This document shows, piece by piece, positions 1-7,087 of a DNA stretch of 64,000 nucleotides; positions within the stretch are counted from its first letter, which is position 1, and every line of letters starts with the position of its first letter. The stretch is from contig NZ_WQPL01000019.1 of the NCBI RefSeq assembly GCF_018785245.1, positions 186,001 to 250,000 of the forward strand. The letters run 5' to 3'. Both the position numbers and the translations under genes were made by a program. The notes beneath the pieces were generated by a model. That model worked only from the letters and a program-made list of their open reading frames with translations. It ran no database searches and was not told where the DNA came from. The stretch comes from Collinsella aerofaciens (lineage in GTDB: Bacteria; Actinomycetota; Coriobacteriia; Coriobacteriales; Coriobacteriaceae).

Positions 1-191
1 ACCTGACGCAGGTCGAAGGCTTGGTTTCGATCAAGAGCCTGGGCAACGAGTGGTTCGAGTTCGACGAGGACGCGCTAACGCTCACGGGTGCCGACACGGG
101 CACCCGTTACGAGCTGGGGCAGCGCGTGATCATCGAGGTCTCGCGCGTCAATACCACGCGTGGGCACTTGGACTTCAAGCTTATCCATTAG
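1..191 (+). CDS. rnr: Ribonuclease R, C-terminal end (partial)
   Basis: Open reading frame entering from the left edge in the frame starting at base 3 and ending at TAG 189-191; 62 residues are visible. They read as the end of an S1 RNA-binding domain: EGLVSIKSL near the start, a YELGQRV strand, then RVNTTRGHLDFKL. This combination is typical of the last S1 domain of RNase R/RNB-family 3'-5' exoribonucleases. RNase R degrades structured RNA and works with the tmRNA/SmpB rescue pathway; smpB lies 4 kb downstream, which fits. The catalytic RNB domain is outside the window, so the assignment rests on the S1 tail alone. Confidence 0.75.
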   Translation, partial: LTQVEGLVSIKSLGNEWFEFDEDALTLTGADTGTRYELGQRVIIEVSRVNTTRGHLDFKLIH

Positions 192-217
192 CCAAATCCC
201 GACTGATGGTGGGGGAG

Positions 218-247
218 CGGAGGGCGGCCTTTTGGGACCGCCCTCCG
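218..247 (+). terminator. Stem-loop after rnr
   Basis: Perfect 10-bp inverted repeat (CGGAGGGCGG, 218-227, and its complement, 238-247) with a 10-nt loop, 27 nt after the rnr stop. No T-run follows, so it may be a weak terminator or a 3'-end stabilising hairpin. Confidence 0.5.
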
Positions 248-309
248 CATTTGAATCGTGGCTACCTTGCCGTCTGCTCGGCCGCCCGCTTACCTGCTAT
301 TTGAGAGGT

Positions 310-350
310 AAAACCTACCAAAATAAACCTGTCCCTTTTTGGCAGGTTTA
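310..350 (+). promoter_or_regulatory. Dyad and direct repeat upstream of the serine recombinase
   Basis: TAAACCTG at 324-331 is inverted as CAGGTTTA at 343-350, and a further half copy AAACCT lies at 310-315. The group sits directly before the recombinase start. It could be an operator or part of a recombination (res-like) site, or a hairpin in the leader. Function is inferred from position only. Confidence 0.35.
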
Positions 351-368
351 CAAGAAAGCGGGGATGAG

Positions 369-974
369 ATGGCGACGGTGTACGGTTATGCGCGGGTGAG
401 TTCGCGCGATCAGAACCTTAATCGGCAGCTGGATGCGCTGGGCGCCTATGGCGTGGGCTCGGCGAATATTTATGCCGACCATGCGAGCGGCAAGGACTTC
501 GATCGACCGCGTTATCGCGAGCTGCTGCACGTCCTGGGAGACGGGGACGTACTGGTGGTGCTATCTATCGACCGACTTGGTCGTAATTACTCCGAGATTC
601 TTGAGGAATGGCGACGCATTACCAAGGAGCTCGGGGTTGCCATTGTGGTGTTGGACATGCCATTGCTTGACACGCGCGTCAGGGCCAGCGGCGCGCCGGA
701 TGTGACCAACACCCTGATTGCCGATATTGTGCTGCAACTGCTGAGCTACGTGGCGCAGGTGGAGCGCGAGAATATCCATCGGCGCCAGGCGGAGGGAATT
801 GCAGCGGCGCGGGCGCGAGGGGTCCGTTTCGGTCGACCTCGCAAGCCGTGCCCTCCTCAGTTTGAGCTGGTGCGCGATAGCTATGAGGCGGGCGATATTA
901 CCCGCAGCCAGGCAGCAAAGTGCCTGGGCGTGTGCGTGGGGACGTTCGATCGCTGGATGCGCGAGGCGGGGTAG
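369..974 (+). CDS. Resolvase/invertase-family serine recombinase
   Basis: A 201-residue protein of normal size for the small serine recombinases (about 180-210). The N-terminal catalytic domain shows YARVSSRDQN with the nucleophilic serine at about residue 11, followed by SIDRLGRN containing the conserved arginine pair. A long helix and RPRK linker lead to a C-terminal helix-turn-helix (ITRSQAAKCLGVCVGTFDRW). Start chosen at ATG 369 because catalytic homology begins there and AGCGGGG precedes it; an upstream in-frame ATG at 339 would add ten unlikely residues. These enzymes cut and rejoin DNA at specific dyad sites. No transposase, cargo genes or second inverted site is seen nearby, so it is an orphan: a domesticated invertase/resolvase or a remnant of an element. 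Confidence 0.88.
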   Translation: MATVYGYARVSSRDQNLNRQLDALGAYGVGSANIYADHASGKDFDRPRYRELLHVLGDGDVLVVLSIDRLGRNYSEILEEWRRITKELGVAIVVLDMPLLDTRVRASGAPDVTNTLIADIVLQLLSYVAQVERENIHRRQAEGIAAARARGVRFGRPRKPCPPQFELVRDSYEAGDITRSQAAKCLGVCVGTFDRWMREAG

Positions 975-1077
975 GGGTTTGCGTCGCTTTGTCGCTTCCT
1001 GTTGCGATTCAAATTTTGATACGGTGACGATGTCATTTGGGGTACACTCGCTGGTATTCAAAAAAGGAGGTTGGCCC

Positions 1078-1659
1078 TTGGCGCGCGTAAAACAAATAAT
1101 CGGATGGACCGCGATTGTTCTGTTCGTTGCAACGCTGGCGGGCATCTGGGTGCTGACGGAGCAAAATGCGGCGGAGACGTCGTTGCTGAGCGAGTCCACC
1201 GCGCGTGTGGTGGAGGGTCAGGCTACGGGCGTCAAGGCTGCCGATGCCACGGGTGAAGCCCAGACGGAGAACGGAATGACCGGGGGCGCCGATTCGGCTG
1301 CCTCGAATGTCCGGTCTGGCCGACTTGCTTCCATTCGCATGTGGGTGGGCACAAACGTCCGTCGCGTTGCCCATACCGTAGAGTTTTTCTTCGTCGGATT
1401 ATTCGCCTCCGTGGTCGTGGTTTGCTTTTCCAGGCGTCCGTGGAGCGTATGCTCCCGTTGCGTGCCCGTATTGCTCTTTTGCGCCGCCTGCTCCGTTGGC
1501 GATCAAATACATAAGATCTTTGTTCCCGGCAGACATTTCGACGTTATCGATTTAGGATTCGATGCTGCGGGCTATGTCACCGCCATGCTGTTGGTATTGC
1601 TGGCAGCGGCGTTGGTGCGCCATGCGATTCGGCCGATCGGCGCCCATGCGAGGCACTAG
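1078..1659 (+). CDS. VanZ-like family membrane protein
   Basis: TTG start at 1078 chosen because AAAAAGGAGG lies 10 nt upstream; product about 193 residues. An N-terminal membrane segment (residues 6-22) is followed by a low-complexity A/T/G-rich stretch (25-75), then VRRVAHTVEFFFVG, two hydrophobic segments, GDQIHKIFVPGRHFDVIDL and a final membrane helix. The R-x-x-AH-x-x-E and Q-x-x-FVPGR-x-x-x-xD motifs are the VanZ signature. VanZ relatives are associated with glycopeptide tolerance, but most chromosomal copies have no proven role. The long Ala/Gly-rich insert after the first helix is unusual. No van cluster is nearby, so no resistance phenotype is implied. Confidence 0.75.
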   Translation: MARVKQIIGWTAIVLFVATLAGIWVLTEQNAAETSLLSESTARVVEGQATGVKAADATGEAQTENGMTGGADSAASNVRSGRLASIRMWVGTNVRRVAHTVEFFFVGLFASVVVVCFSRRPWSVCSRCVPVLLFCAACSVGDQIHKIFVPGRHFDVIDLGFDAAGYVTAMLLVLLAAALVRHAIRPIGAHARH

Positions 1660-1781
1660 CCTTAAGACGAGACATCGCGACTGCCTATGCTTCGACATTG
1701 ACTACAATAACGGCTGCAATCGCGAGTGGTCGTCGATGTGCAGTTTTCCAGACACCTGTTTTCTCTAAGAAAGGAAATCCC

Positions 1782-2141
1782 ATGACCGTACTGTTTGTTG
1801 AATATCCCAAGTGCTCGACCTGTAAGAAGGCCAAGGCATGGCTGGACGAACATGGGGTAGAGTATATCGATCGCGATATCGTTTTGGACAATCCCACGGC
1901 TGATGAACTTGCGACCTGGATTGCTCGTTCGGGGCTGCCGGTGCGGCGCTTCTTTAATTCGTCGGGCATGAAATATCGAGAGCTGGGCCTGAAGGCGCGT
2001 CTGGATGCGGGCATGACGGATCGGGAGTGCTACGAGCTGCTGGCGACCGACGGCATGCTGGTCAAGCGTCCGCTGCTGGTGGGCGACGATTTTGCGATTC
2101 CCGGCTTTAGGGAATCGGCTTGGGCCGAGGCGTTGCTGTAG
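1782..2141 (+). CDS. ArsC/Spx-family thiol reductase-like protein
   Basis: 119 residues, the usual size of the ArsC/Spx/YffB thioredoxin-fold family. EYPKCSTCKKAKAWL near the N-terminus carries a C-x-x-C pair (Cys11, Cys14). RSGLPVRRFFNSSG and a late LVKRPLLV segment match the arsenate-reductase-like fold, the last containing the conserved cis-proline region. ATG 1782 follows AAGAAAGG. The CxxC form resembles YffB/Spx-type proteins rather than a dedicated plasmid ArsC, and no ars genes flank it. A role in thiol redox chemistry or stress regulation is therefore more likely than arsenic resistance. Confidence 0.8.
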   Translation: MTVLFVEYPKCSTCKKAKAWLDEHGVEYIDRDIVLDNPTADELATWIARSGLPVRRFFNSSGMKYRELGLKARLDAGMTDRECYELLATDGMLVKRPLLVGDDFAIPGFRESAWAEALL

Positions 2142-2148
2142 CGGCTGC

Positions 2149-2318
2149 GGAAAGTGCGTCCCGTTTTGAGCTCGGATTCCGGGACGCAGTTTCCGGTTGA
2201 AGGGGCTAGCGGAAACCGTATCCCAGTTTGAGCGCGAAATCTGGGATACGGTTTCCGTTTGGGGCCTCTAGGGGAAAGCGCGTCCCGTTCTGGACGTAAA
2301 TTCCGGGATGAGCTTTCC
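2149..2318. repeat. Three tandem 46-bp hairpin repeats, period 62
   Basis: Imperfect palindromes at 2149-2194, 2211-2256 and 2273-2318. Each begins GGAAA and ends TTTCC or CTTTCC, with inner arms around GTCCC/GGGAC or ATCCC/GGGAT. All are 46 nt long and start exactly 62 nt apart. They fill the gap between two convergent genes, so they could act as a bidirectional termination or attenuation region. Confidence 0.8.
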
Positions 2319-2336
2319 GGTTGGCGGGCATATGCG

Positions 2337-2747
2337 CTAATCCTCAAGCTGTGCCCATTCGTGCGGATCGTAGATCTTTACGTGCTTGTTGGGCTTGCCG
2401 CTCCAGTACTCCTCGTCCATAAAGGGCAGATATGCCTGAACGCCGGGGCAGATAAAGGGAATCCGCTGCTGTTGCAGTCGCTCGCGCTGGCGCTGCTCCA
2501 GGTGCGCCTCGGATATGACGGTCGGCATACCGGACAGCTCGACGAGGCTTGCCTGGATTCGCTTAAGGTCGGGGAGTCCCGCGTGCCATGACACCCGCAT
2601 GATCAAAAAGGATGCACGGCGGTATTTTGCCTGCATCACCGTGATGGCGGGGCGCAGTGTGGGATGGATTTTGTCCCGTTCGGGCCAAAGGTCAGCAGTG
2701 ATCTCGAGGCCCAGGGTCTCCCATAGGTAATCAAGCTCTTCGTCCAT
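2337..2747 (-). CDS. Hypothetical protein, possibly a shortened MarR-like protein
   Basis: 136 residues from ATG 2747, preceded by GAGG; an earlier in-frame ATG lies 21 nt upstream. No membrane segment. The stretch QRERLQQQRIPFICPGVQAY and the following LPFMDEEY recall a conserved segment found before the winged-helix domain in a group of longer MarR-like hypothetical proteins. Here the protein ends shortly after it, without any recognisable DNA-binding helix. It may be a naturally short relative or a decayed gene. The family link is made from memory of the motif and is weak. Confidence 0.5.
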   Translation of the reverse strand: MDEELDYLWETLGLEITADLWPERDKIHPTLRPAITVMQAKYRRASFLIMRVSWHAGLPDLKRIQASLVELSGMPTVISEAHLEQRQRERLQQQRIPFICPGVQAYLPFMDEEYWSGKPNKHVKIYDPHEWAQLED

Positions 2748-2949
2748 GGTGCCTCGATATCCGTGCAATGATGACGGTTCGATTGTGCCATCAGCCGTGA
2801 GTGCTGCATTGTTGTAATCTACCAGCGGTAGATGTGGGATGTTTTACGGGCTTTGACGCCGTAGGTGTTGCTGGTGCTTCACAGGTCCTTCACGGGTTGG
2901 ACTAAATTAGGCCAATTTGACTGAATTTCAAAAAAGTCAAAATTGGGGC

Positions 2950-2978
2950 TTGCGTCACGGCGAGACTTCCCGTATATT
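2950..2978 (+). promoter_or_regulatory. Sigma70-type promoter for the tRNA pair
   Basis: TTGCGT (2950-2955), a 17-nt spacer and TATATT (2973-2978), 45 nt before tRNA-Gln. Spacing is ideal and no other transcription unit starts here. Confidence 0.6.
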
Positions 2979-3022
2979 TCTTTCTTGCGCAAAGGCACAG
3001 CCGAGCGCAGCGATGCAGTCAT

Positions 3023-3096
3023 TGGGATGTCGTCTAATGGCAGGACAGCGGATTCTGGTTCCGTCAATGGGGGTTCGACTCCCTCCATCCCAGCCA
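3023..3096 (+). tRNA. tRNA-Gln (anticodon CTG)
   Basis: Cloverleaf is complete. Acceptor arm TGGGATG pairs with CATCCCA. The anticodon arm is GCGGA / loop TTCTGGT / TCCGT, giving anticodon CTG (reads CAG). The T-arm has GGTTCGACTCC, followed by discriminator G and an encoded CCA at 3094-3096. Confidence 0.95.
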
Positions 3097-3113
3097 TTGC
3101 ATTTGCTACATAT

Positions 3114-3190
3114 GGCCCGTTCGTCTAGCGGTTTAGGACGCCGCCCTCTCAAGGCGGAGATCACCAGTTCGAATCTGGTACGGGCTACCA
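3114..3190 (+). tRNA. tRNA-Glu (anticodon CTC)
   Basis: Acceptor arm GGCCCGT pairs with ACGGGCT (one G-T pair). The anticodon arm is CCGCC / loop CTCTCAA / GGCGG, giving anticodon CTC (reads GAG). The T-loop is GTTCGAATC and CCA is encoded. It is 17 nt after tRNA-Gln and probably on the same transcript. Confidence 0.95.
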
Positions 3191-3200
3191 AAATTGAACG

Positions 3201-3228
3201 CCCGGGCCTCGTAAGAGACCCGGGTTTT
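3201..3228 (+). terminator. Rho-independent terminator after the tRNAs
   Basis: CCCGGG-C-CTC, tetraloop GTAA, GAG-A-CCCGGG, then TTTTG. A compact GC stem plus T-run 10 nt after the tRNA-Glu CCA end. Confidence 0.85.
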
Positions 3229-3284
3229 GTGTATTGACCGTATATACGGCGCCTGCCGTGTTTCGCTCAGATCGAGGAGTAGCC

Positions 3285-4202
3285 ATGGATCTGCCCATCA
3301 GCTTGCAAGACATCACGTATGCCGAGAACTATCTGGCGCAGGGCGACCTGGCTACGGCGACGCCGCTGCTGGAGCGTCTGGTGGAGCTCGCCGAGGAGTA
3401 TATCGACGCTGAGTGCAAGACGGAGGAGAAGCGCCAATTCTTTAGCTTCGATAGCAAGTTTGAGCGCTTGGCCTATCGCCGCGTGGAGAAGGATCCGCGC
3501 GAGCTCGTGCAGGTCGAGGTGCCGTTTGACCGCCTGTACTCTGACATGGCGTTTGCCTACATTCGCCAGCAGGATTATGTGAGCGCTCGTAATGCCCTGA
3601 TGCAGGCTGTGCGTTGGGACCCCATGAACTGCAACTATCGCTTGGATTTGGCCGAGCTGTTCCGCGCACTCGAGGACAAGCAGGAATGGGCATCGCTCTC
3701 GTTCTCGGTGCTGGAGCGTGCAAGTGATGGCAAGTGCGCCGCCCGTGCTTACGCCAATCTAGGTCAGTACTTCTTGGAGCCCGAGACCGAGAACGTTTCG
3801 GCTGCCGTGGGCTGCGCGCGTCTGGCGCTGCGCCTGGCGCCCAACGATGCGCATACGACGCGCCTGCTCAACAAGATCCATACCACCTATCCGGATGCCG
3901 CCGATGAGAGCGACGAGCACGTGATGGGTGAACTGGCCCTGCAAGGCGTTCCGACCTCGCCTTCGGCCGAGATTGCCATCTGCCTGATTATGTGCGCGAC
4001 CGATGCCGCAAGCGACGGCGACAAGCAGGAGGCGACGCGCCTGACGGTACGTGCTCGCGACTTGGTGGGCGAGGAGGCCTGCGCGGCGATTATTAAACTG
4101 GTGCGCGAGAGCGATGCCGAGCTCAATGCCGAGCGCAAGGCAAAGCGCGAGGCTGCGGGCTCAAACGCCGATGGCGCCAAGGAGGCCGGCGATGCCCAGT
4201 AA
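3285..4202 (+). CDS. TPR-repeat protein
   Basis: 305 residues from ATG 3285 (GAGGAG upstream). TPR-like helical pairs are visible around residues 85-185: LYSDMAFAYIRQQDYVSARN, WDPMNCNYRLDLAELFRAL, then ARAYANLGQYFLEPE. A second block of helices follows near residues 190-290, and the tail is charged and Lys/Glu/Ala-rich. No signal peptide or membrane segment, so it is cytoplasmic and presumably a protein-interaction scaffold. Its last 11 nt overlap smpB, so the two are translationally coupled. Whether it takes part in trans-translation is unknown; the overlap is the only hint. Confidence 0.75.
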   Translation: MDLPISLQDITYAENYLAQGDLATATPLLERLVELAEEYIDAECKTEEKRQFFSFDSKFERLAYRRVEKDPRELVQVEVPFDRLYSDMAFAYIRQQDYVSARNALMQAVRWDPMNCNYRLDLAELFRALEDKQEWASLSFSVLERASDGKCAARAYANLGQYFLEPETENVSAAVGCARLALRLAPNDAHTTRLLNKIHTTYPDAADESDEHVMGELALQGVPTSPSAEIAICLIMCATDAASDGDKQEATRLTVRARDLVGEEACAAIIKLVRESDAELNAERKAKREAAGSNADGAKEAGDAQ

Positions 4203-4662
4203 GCGCGAGCGCAAGCTCATTTCCAAGAATCGCTCGGCGCATCACGAGTACTTTATCGATGAGACATTTGAGTGTGGCATTGAACTGAGCGGCACCGAGG
4301 TCAAGTCGATTCGCGAGCGCGCCTGCCAGATCACCGATACCTTCGCGCTGATCCGCGGCGGGGAGTGCTGGCTCGTCGGCCTGCATATCCACCCCTATAG
4401 CCATGGTGGCGTGTGGAATCGCGATCCCGACCGTCGGCGTCGTCTGCTGCTGCACCGCAAGGAGATCGACTTTCTTGACGGCAAACTTCGCAACCGTGGT
4501 TATGCGCTGGTTCCGTTGGAGCTCTACTTTAATACCGACGGCCGCGTAAAGCTGCTGCTGGGTCTGGGTCGCGGCAAGAAGCTCTACGACAAGCGCGAGG
4601 ACATGGCCAAGCGTGATGTCCAACGCGAGATCGACCGCGCCCTCAAGGAACGCAACCGGTAG
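4192..4662 (+). CDS. smpB: SsrA-binding protein SmpB
   Basis: 156 residues, normal for SmpB. It shows the N-terminal NRSAHHEYFIDETFECGIEL, the GTEVKSIR motif, and the basic C-terminal tail starting at GKKLYDKRE. SmpB binds tmRNA and brings it to stalled ribosomes for trans-translation. ATG 4192 lies within the end of the TPR gene and is preceded by GGAGG at 4181-4185. No ssrA (tmRNA) gene was recognised in the neighbouring intergenic DNA. The functional partner RNase R is encoded at the left edge of the window. Confidence 0.95.
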   Translation: MPSKRERKLISKNRSAHHEYFIDETFECGIELSGTEVKSIRERACQITDTFALIRGGECWLVGLHIHPYSHGGVWNRDPDRRRRLLLHRKEIDFLDGKLRNRGYALVPLELYFNTDGRVKLLLGLGRGKKLYDKREDMAKRDVQREIDRALKERNR

Positions 4663-4674
4663 GCGCTCTATATA

Positions 4675-4741
4675 AGTTGCGGTGAGATACGGACTGTTTT
4701 GCCTGTTTGAGGGGCTATTCAGTCCCTATTTCACCGCAACT
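4675..4741. repeat. 67-bp dyad repeat, copy 1
   Basis: AGTTGCGGTGAGATA at one end is inverted as TATTTCACCGCAACT at the other, with ACTG/CAGT continuing the stem. It lies just after smpB. The same element recurs at 52739-52805 and 63862-63928, each time 67 bp long and directly behind a gene. Confidence 0.85.
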
Positions 4742-4868
4742 GCGGGCGTCTTATCTTTCTTACTGTTCTGACACATATGTCTCAAAGGCGGCGTCCGTTA
4801 TGGGTGCCGCCTTTTTTGTGGGTACATACATTCATGAGGTTCCAACCCGAGCTAGGGGAGTGATCGTT

Positions 4869-5372
4869 ATGGACAAAACTGCGTTCTTTACCATGCCGAG
4901 TGGCCTGTACGTGGTGAGCGCCGCGGCAGACGGGCTGCGCGCCGGCTGCGTCATCAACACTGCGGTGCAGGTGACGTCCATGCCGCCGCGTATTTCGGTT
5001 GCCGTGAACAAGGACAATGTCACCTCGGGCGTCATCGCATCGGCCAAAGCGTTCGCGCTGACCGTGATCGATCAGACCGCCGACATGCTCTACATCGGAA
5101 ACTTTGGGTTCCGCACCAGCAGCGATTATGACAAGTTTGCCAAATACGAGACCCGCGAGACGGCTCTGGGCATGCCCTATGTGCCCGAGCACGCGGCGGC
5201 CCTGTTTAGCTGCCGTTTGATCGACACTGTGGATGTGGGCACGCATCTGCTGTTTATTGGCGAGGTCGAGGATGCCGAGCGCCTGAGCGACGAGACGCCG
5301 CTGACGTACGACTACTATCACAAGGTGCTAAAGGGCAAGACGCCGCCCAAAGCCTCGTCGTATCAAGGCTAG
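4869..5372 (+). CDS. Flavin reductase-like, FMN-binding split-barrel protein
   Basis: 167 residues from ATG 4869 (AGGGGAG upstream; an in-frame GTG at 4860 sits too close to it). The N-terminus TAFFTMPSGLYVVSAAADG leads to GCVINTAVQVTSMPPRISVA, the usual flavin-binding start of the flavin reductase-like domain. NKDNVTSGVI, NFGFRTSSDYDKF and a C-terminal TYDYYHKVLKGKTPPKA match the subgroup often linked to rubredoxin or FprA-type proteins. It probably binds FMN and passes electrons between NAD(P)H and small iron proteins. The rubredoxin gene follows 88 nt downstream, supporting a shared role in oxygen or peroxide defence. Confidence 0.85.
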   Translation: MDKTAFFTMPSGLYVVSAAADGLRAGCVINTAVQVTSMPPRISVAVNKDNVTSGVIASAKAFALTVIDQTADMLYIGNFGFRTSSDYDKFAKYETRETALGMPYVPEHAAALFSCRLIDTVDVGTHLLFIGEVEDAERLSDETPLTYDYYHKVLKGKTPPKASSYQG

Positions 5373-5389
5373 AAATGTTCTAAAAATAC

Positions 5390-5417
5390 TTGCATTATGT
5401 TATTGAGAATATATACT
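5390..5417 (+). promoter_or_regulatory. Promoter for rubredoxin
   Basis: TTGCAT (5390-5395), a 16-nt spacer and TATACT (5412-5417) in an AT-rich stretch, 43 nt before the rubredoxin start. Rubredoxin can therefore be expressed separately from the flavin reductase. Confidence 0.6.
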
Positions 5418-5460
5418 AATAAGTAAGTACACCAGCAGTCACGTTCGAGAGGAGAACATC

Positions 5461-5604
5461 ATGGCTGAGGAGAAGAAGACGTATAAGTTTGTGTGCACCG
5501 TTTGCGGTTACGAGGTTGAGGTCGACACGCCCGAGCTGCCCGAGGACTACGTGTGCCCGGTGTGCGGCGTCGGTCCCGATCAGTTTGAGCTCGTCGAGGA
5601 GTAA
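5461..5604 (+). CDS. Rubredoxin-like electron carrier
   Basis: 47 residues from ATG 5461 with GAGGAG upstream. Two C-x-x-C-G knuckles, [11 protein letters not shown] (Cys12, Cys15) and [15 protein letters not shown] (Cys32, Cys35), form a typical single-iron rubredoxin site. The spacing between knuckles is 16 residues, shorter than in standard 52-54 residue rubredoxins, because the central aromatic loop is missing; this resembles the domain found in rubrerythrins. It probably shuttles electrons in the cytoplasm, with the flavin reductase upstream as a plausible donor. It has its own promoter and terminator. Confidence 0.92.
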   Translation: MAEEKKTYKFVCTVCGYEVEVDTPELPEDYVCPVCGVGPDQFELVEE

Positions 5605-5643
5605 CTCGCAGGCACACGGCGAAAGCCGAACATAGCTCTGTCC

Positions 5644-5679
5644 AAGGGTCCCGGTCGAATTCTCGGCCGGGACCCTTTT
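5644..5679 (+). terminator. Terminator after rubredoxin
   Basis: AAGGGTCCCGG (5644-5654) pairs perfectly with CCGGGACCCTT (5667-5677), followed by TT. 40 nt after the rubredoxin stop. Confidence 0.85.
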
Positions 5680-5710
5680 GATTTATCTGACGGTTTAAAC
5701 CGGTCTCACG

Positions 5711-5727
5711 TGTTACAGATTAAGACG
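5711..5727. repeat. Degenerate 59-bp dyad repeat (right arm only)
   Basis: TGTTACAGATTAAGACG matches the right arm of the 59-bp family with two changes. The bases before it resemble a shortened core and left arm. Probably a decayed copy between rubredoxin and the manganese transporter. Confidence 0.6.
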
Positions 5728-5755
5728 TTATATCTGGACAGTCACGCCATCCCAA

Positions 5756-7012
5756 TTACATCCCCGTTAGCAGCACGATGTCGAGAATCGTCACGATGAC
5801 GCCGATCCCTACGAGCAGCGCGTTGAGCGGGCGCGAGTTGGCGTATTTGCCCATAACGCGGGCTGAGCTGGTGAGCCGTATGAGCACAAAGACCGTAATC
5901 GGCAGCTGAAGCGACAGCAGCGCCTGACTCCAAATGAGACCCTCAAAAGGATTCGGGACGACCAGGCACGCCGCCACTGCGCCGACGAAACAGGCCGCCA
6001 CTCCGATCGAGGAATGTCGGTCGTGGATGTCATATTCCTCGTAGAACATGCCCGCGGTGATGGTGCCCGCCGCCATGCCCGCCGTCACACTACTCGAGAG
6101 CCCCGCAAATAGCAGCGCCACGGCAAAGATGGTCGAGCTTGCCGGGCCCAGAATGGGGGAGAGCGTGGCCGCTGCGACGGCGAGGTCGTCTACGACCATG
6201 CCGTGCGCAAAGAAGGTCGTTGCGGCCAGGATGACCATGGCCGAGTTGATCGCCCAGCCCACGCCCATCGAAAAGAGCGTGTCGAAGAGCTCGTAGCGCA
6301 GACGTTCCTCGATAACCTGCTTGCCTTGGCCTTCGAAGTGCATGGATTGGATGACTTCGGAGTGCAGGAAGAGGTTGTGGGGCATAACGACCGCGCCTAG
6401 GACACTTACGATAATCGCGGCCGAGCCGGTGGGCATACTGGGTGTGATCCAGCTTGCGGCGGCCATCGGCCAGTCGACCTTGACTAGCGTGAGCTCGGCC
6501 AAAAACGAGAGTCCTACCACGCCTACGAAGGCGATGATCCATCGCTCGGCACGCTTGTAGGAGTTCGTCATGAGCATCGCCATCGATACTGTCGCCACGA
6601 TGACGCAGCCCGCGCGCACGGGCAGCCCAAAGAGCATCTGGAGCGCGATCGCACCGCCCAGGACTTCGGCCATGGCGGTGGCGATGGTCGCGAGGTAGGC
6701 GCTGGCAAGCACCGTGCGCCCAACGAAGCGGGGAAGGTAACGTGTCGTGGCCTCGGCAAGACAGGCGCCCGTGGCGATGCCCAGGTGCGCCGCGTTGTGC
6801 TGCAGCACGATGAGCATGATCGTGGACAGCGTGACGATCCACAGCAGCGCGTAGCCAAACTGCGAGCCCGCGGCCATATTGGAGGCCCAGTTGCCCGGGT
6901 CGATAAAGCCGACGGTCACGAGCAGTCCGGGGCCGATATGCCGGGCGATATCCAGACCTCCGTGGCCTCCGGTGCGGTGCGAGCCAAAGTGTTGTTTGAG
7001 ATGGTTGAGCAT
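5756..7012 (-). CDS. mntH: Nramp-family divalent metal (manganese) transporter
   Basis: 418 residues with about eleven membrane helices, as usual for Nramp/MntH. GFIDPGNWASNMAAGSQFGY carries the DPGN metal-binding motif (Asp38, Asn41) of helix 1. VMPHNLFLHSEVIQS supplies the Met-Pro-His metal site of helix 6; the methionine favours soft transition metals over magnesium. It imports Mn(II), and possibly Fe(II), with protons. Start MLNHLKQ is the first methionine before the helical core. It lies 75 nt downstream of gpmA on the same strand. Co-transcription is likely and makes sense if the downstream metabolism uses manganese. No MntR site was recognised. Confidence 0.9.
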   Translation of the reverse strand: MLNHLKQHFGSHRTGGHGGLDIARHIGPGLLVTVGFIDPGNWASNMAAGSQFGYALLWIVTLSTIMLIVLQHNAAHLGIATGACLAEATTRYLPRFVGRTVLASAYLATIATAMAEVLGGAIALQMLFGLPVRAGCVIVATVSMAMLMTNSYKRAERWIIAFVGVVGLSFLAELTLVKVDWPMAAASWITPSMPTGSAAIIVSVLGAVVMPHNLFLHSEVIQSMHFEGQGKQVIEERLRYELFDTLFSMGVGWAINSAMVILAATTFFAHGMVVDDLAVAAATLSPILGPASSTIFAVALLFAGLSSSVTAGMAAGTITAGMFYEEYDIHDRHSSIGVAACFVGAVAACLVVPNPFEGLIWSQALLSLQLPITVFVLIRLTSSARVMGKYANSRPLNALLVGIGVIVTILDIVLLTGM

Positions 7013-7033
7013 GGCTGGTTCCTACGTTGGGGT

Positions 7034-7070
7034 GGCGTGGCGCTGCACTTGGGTTGCGCGGCGCCACGCC
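7034..7070 (-). other. Hairpin between gpmA and mntH
   Basis: Perfect 10-bp inverted repeat (GGCGTGGCGC / GCGCCACGCC) with a 17-nt loop in the gap between the two minus-strand genes. No T-run, so it probably tunes mRNA stability or read-through rather than ending transcription. Confidence 0.45.
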
Positions 7071-7087
7071 CTGGGTTTAGGTTTGGG

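Noticed and set aside
1078-1659. Vancomycin resistance locus
   Set aside because: A VanZ-like protein alone does not make a van cluster; no vanHAX or vanRS genes are near.
4663-4868. tmRNA gene (ssrA) next to smpB
   Set aside because: The gap holds only the 67-bp dyad and a short leader; no tRNA-like Ala acceptor end or tag reading frame was seen.
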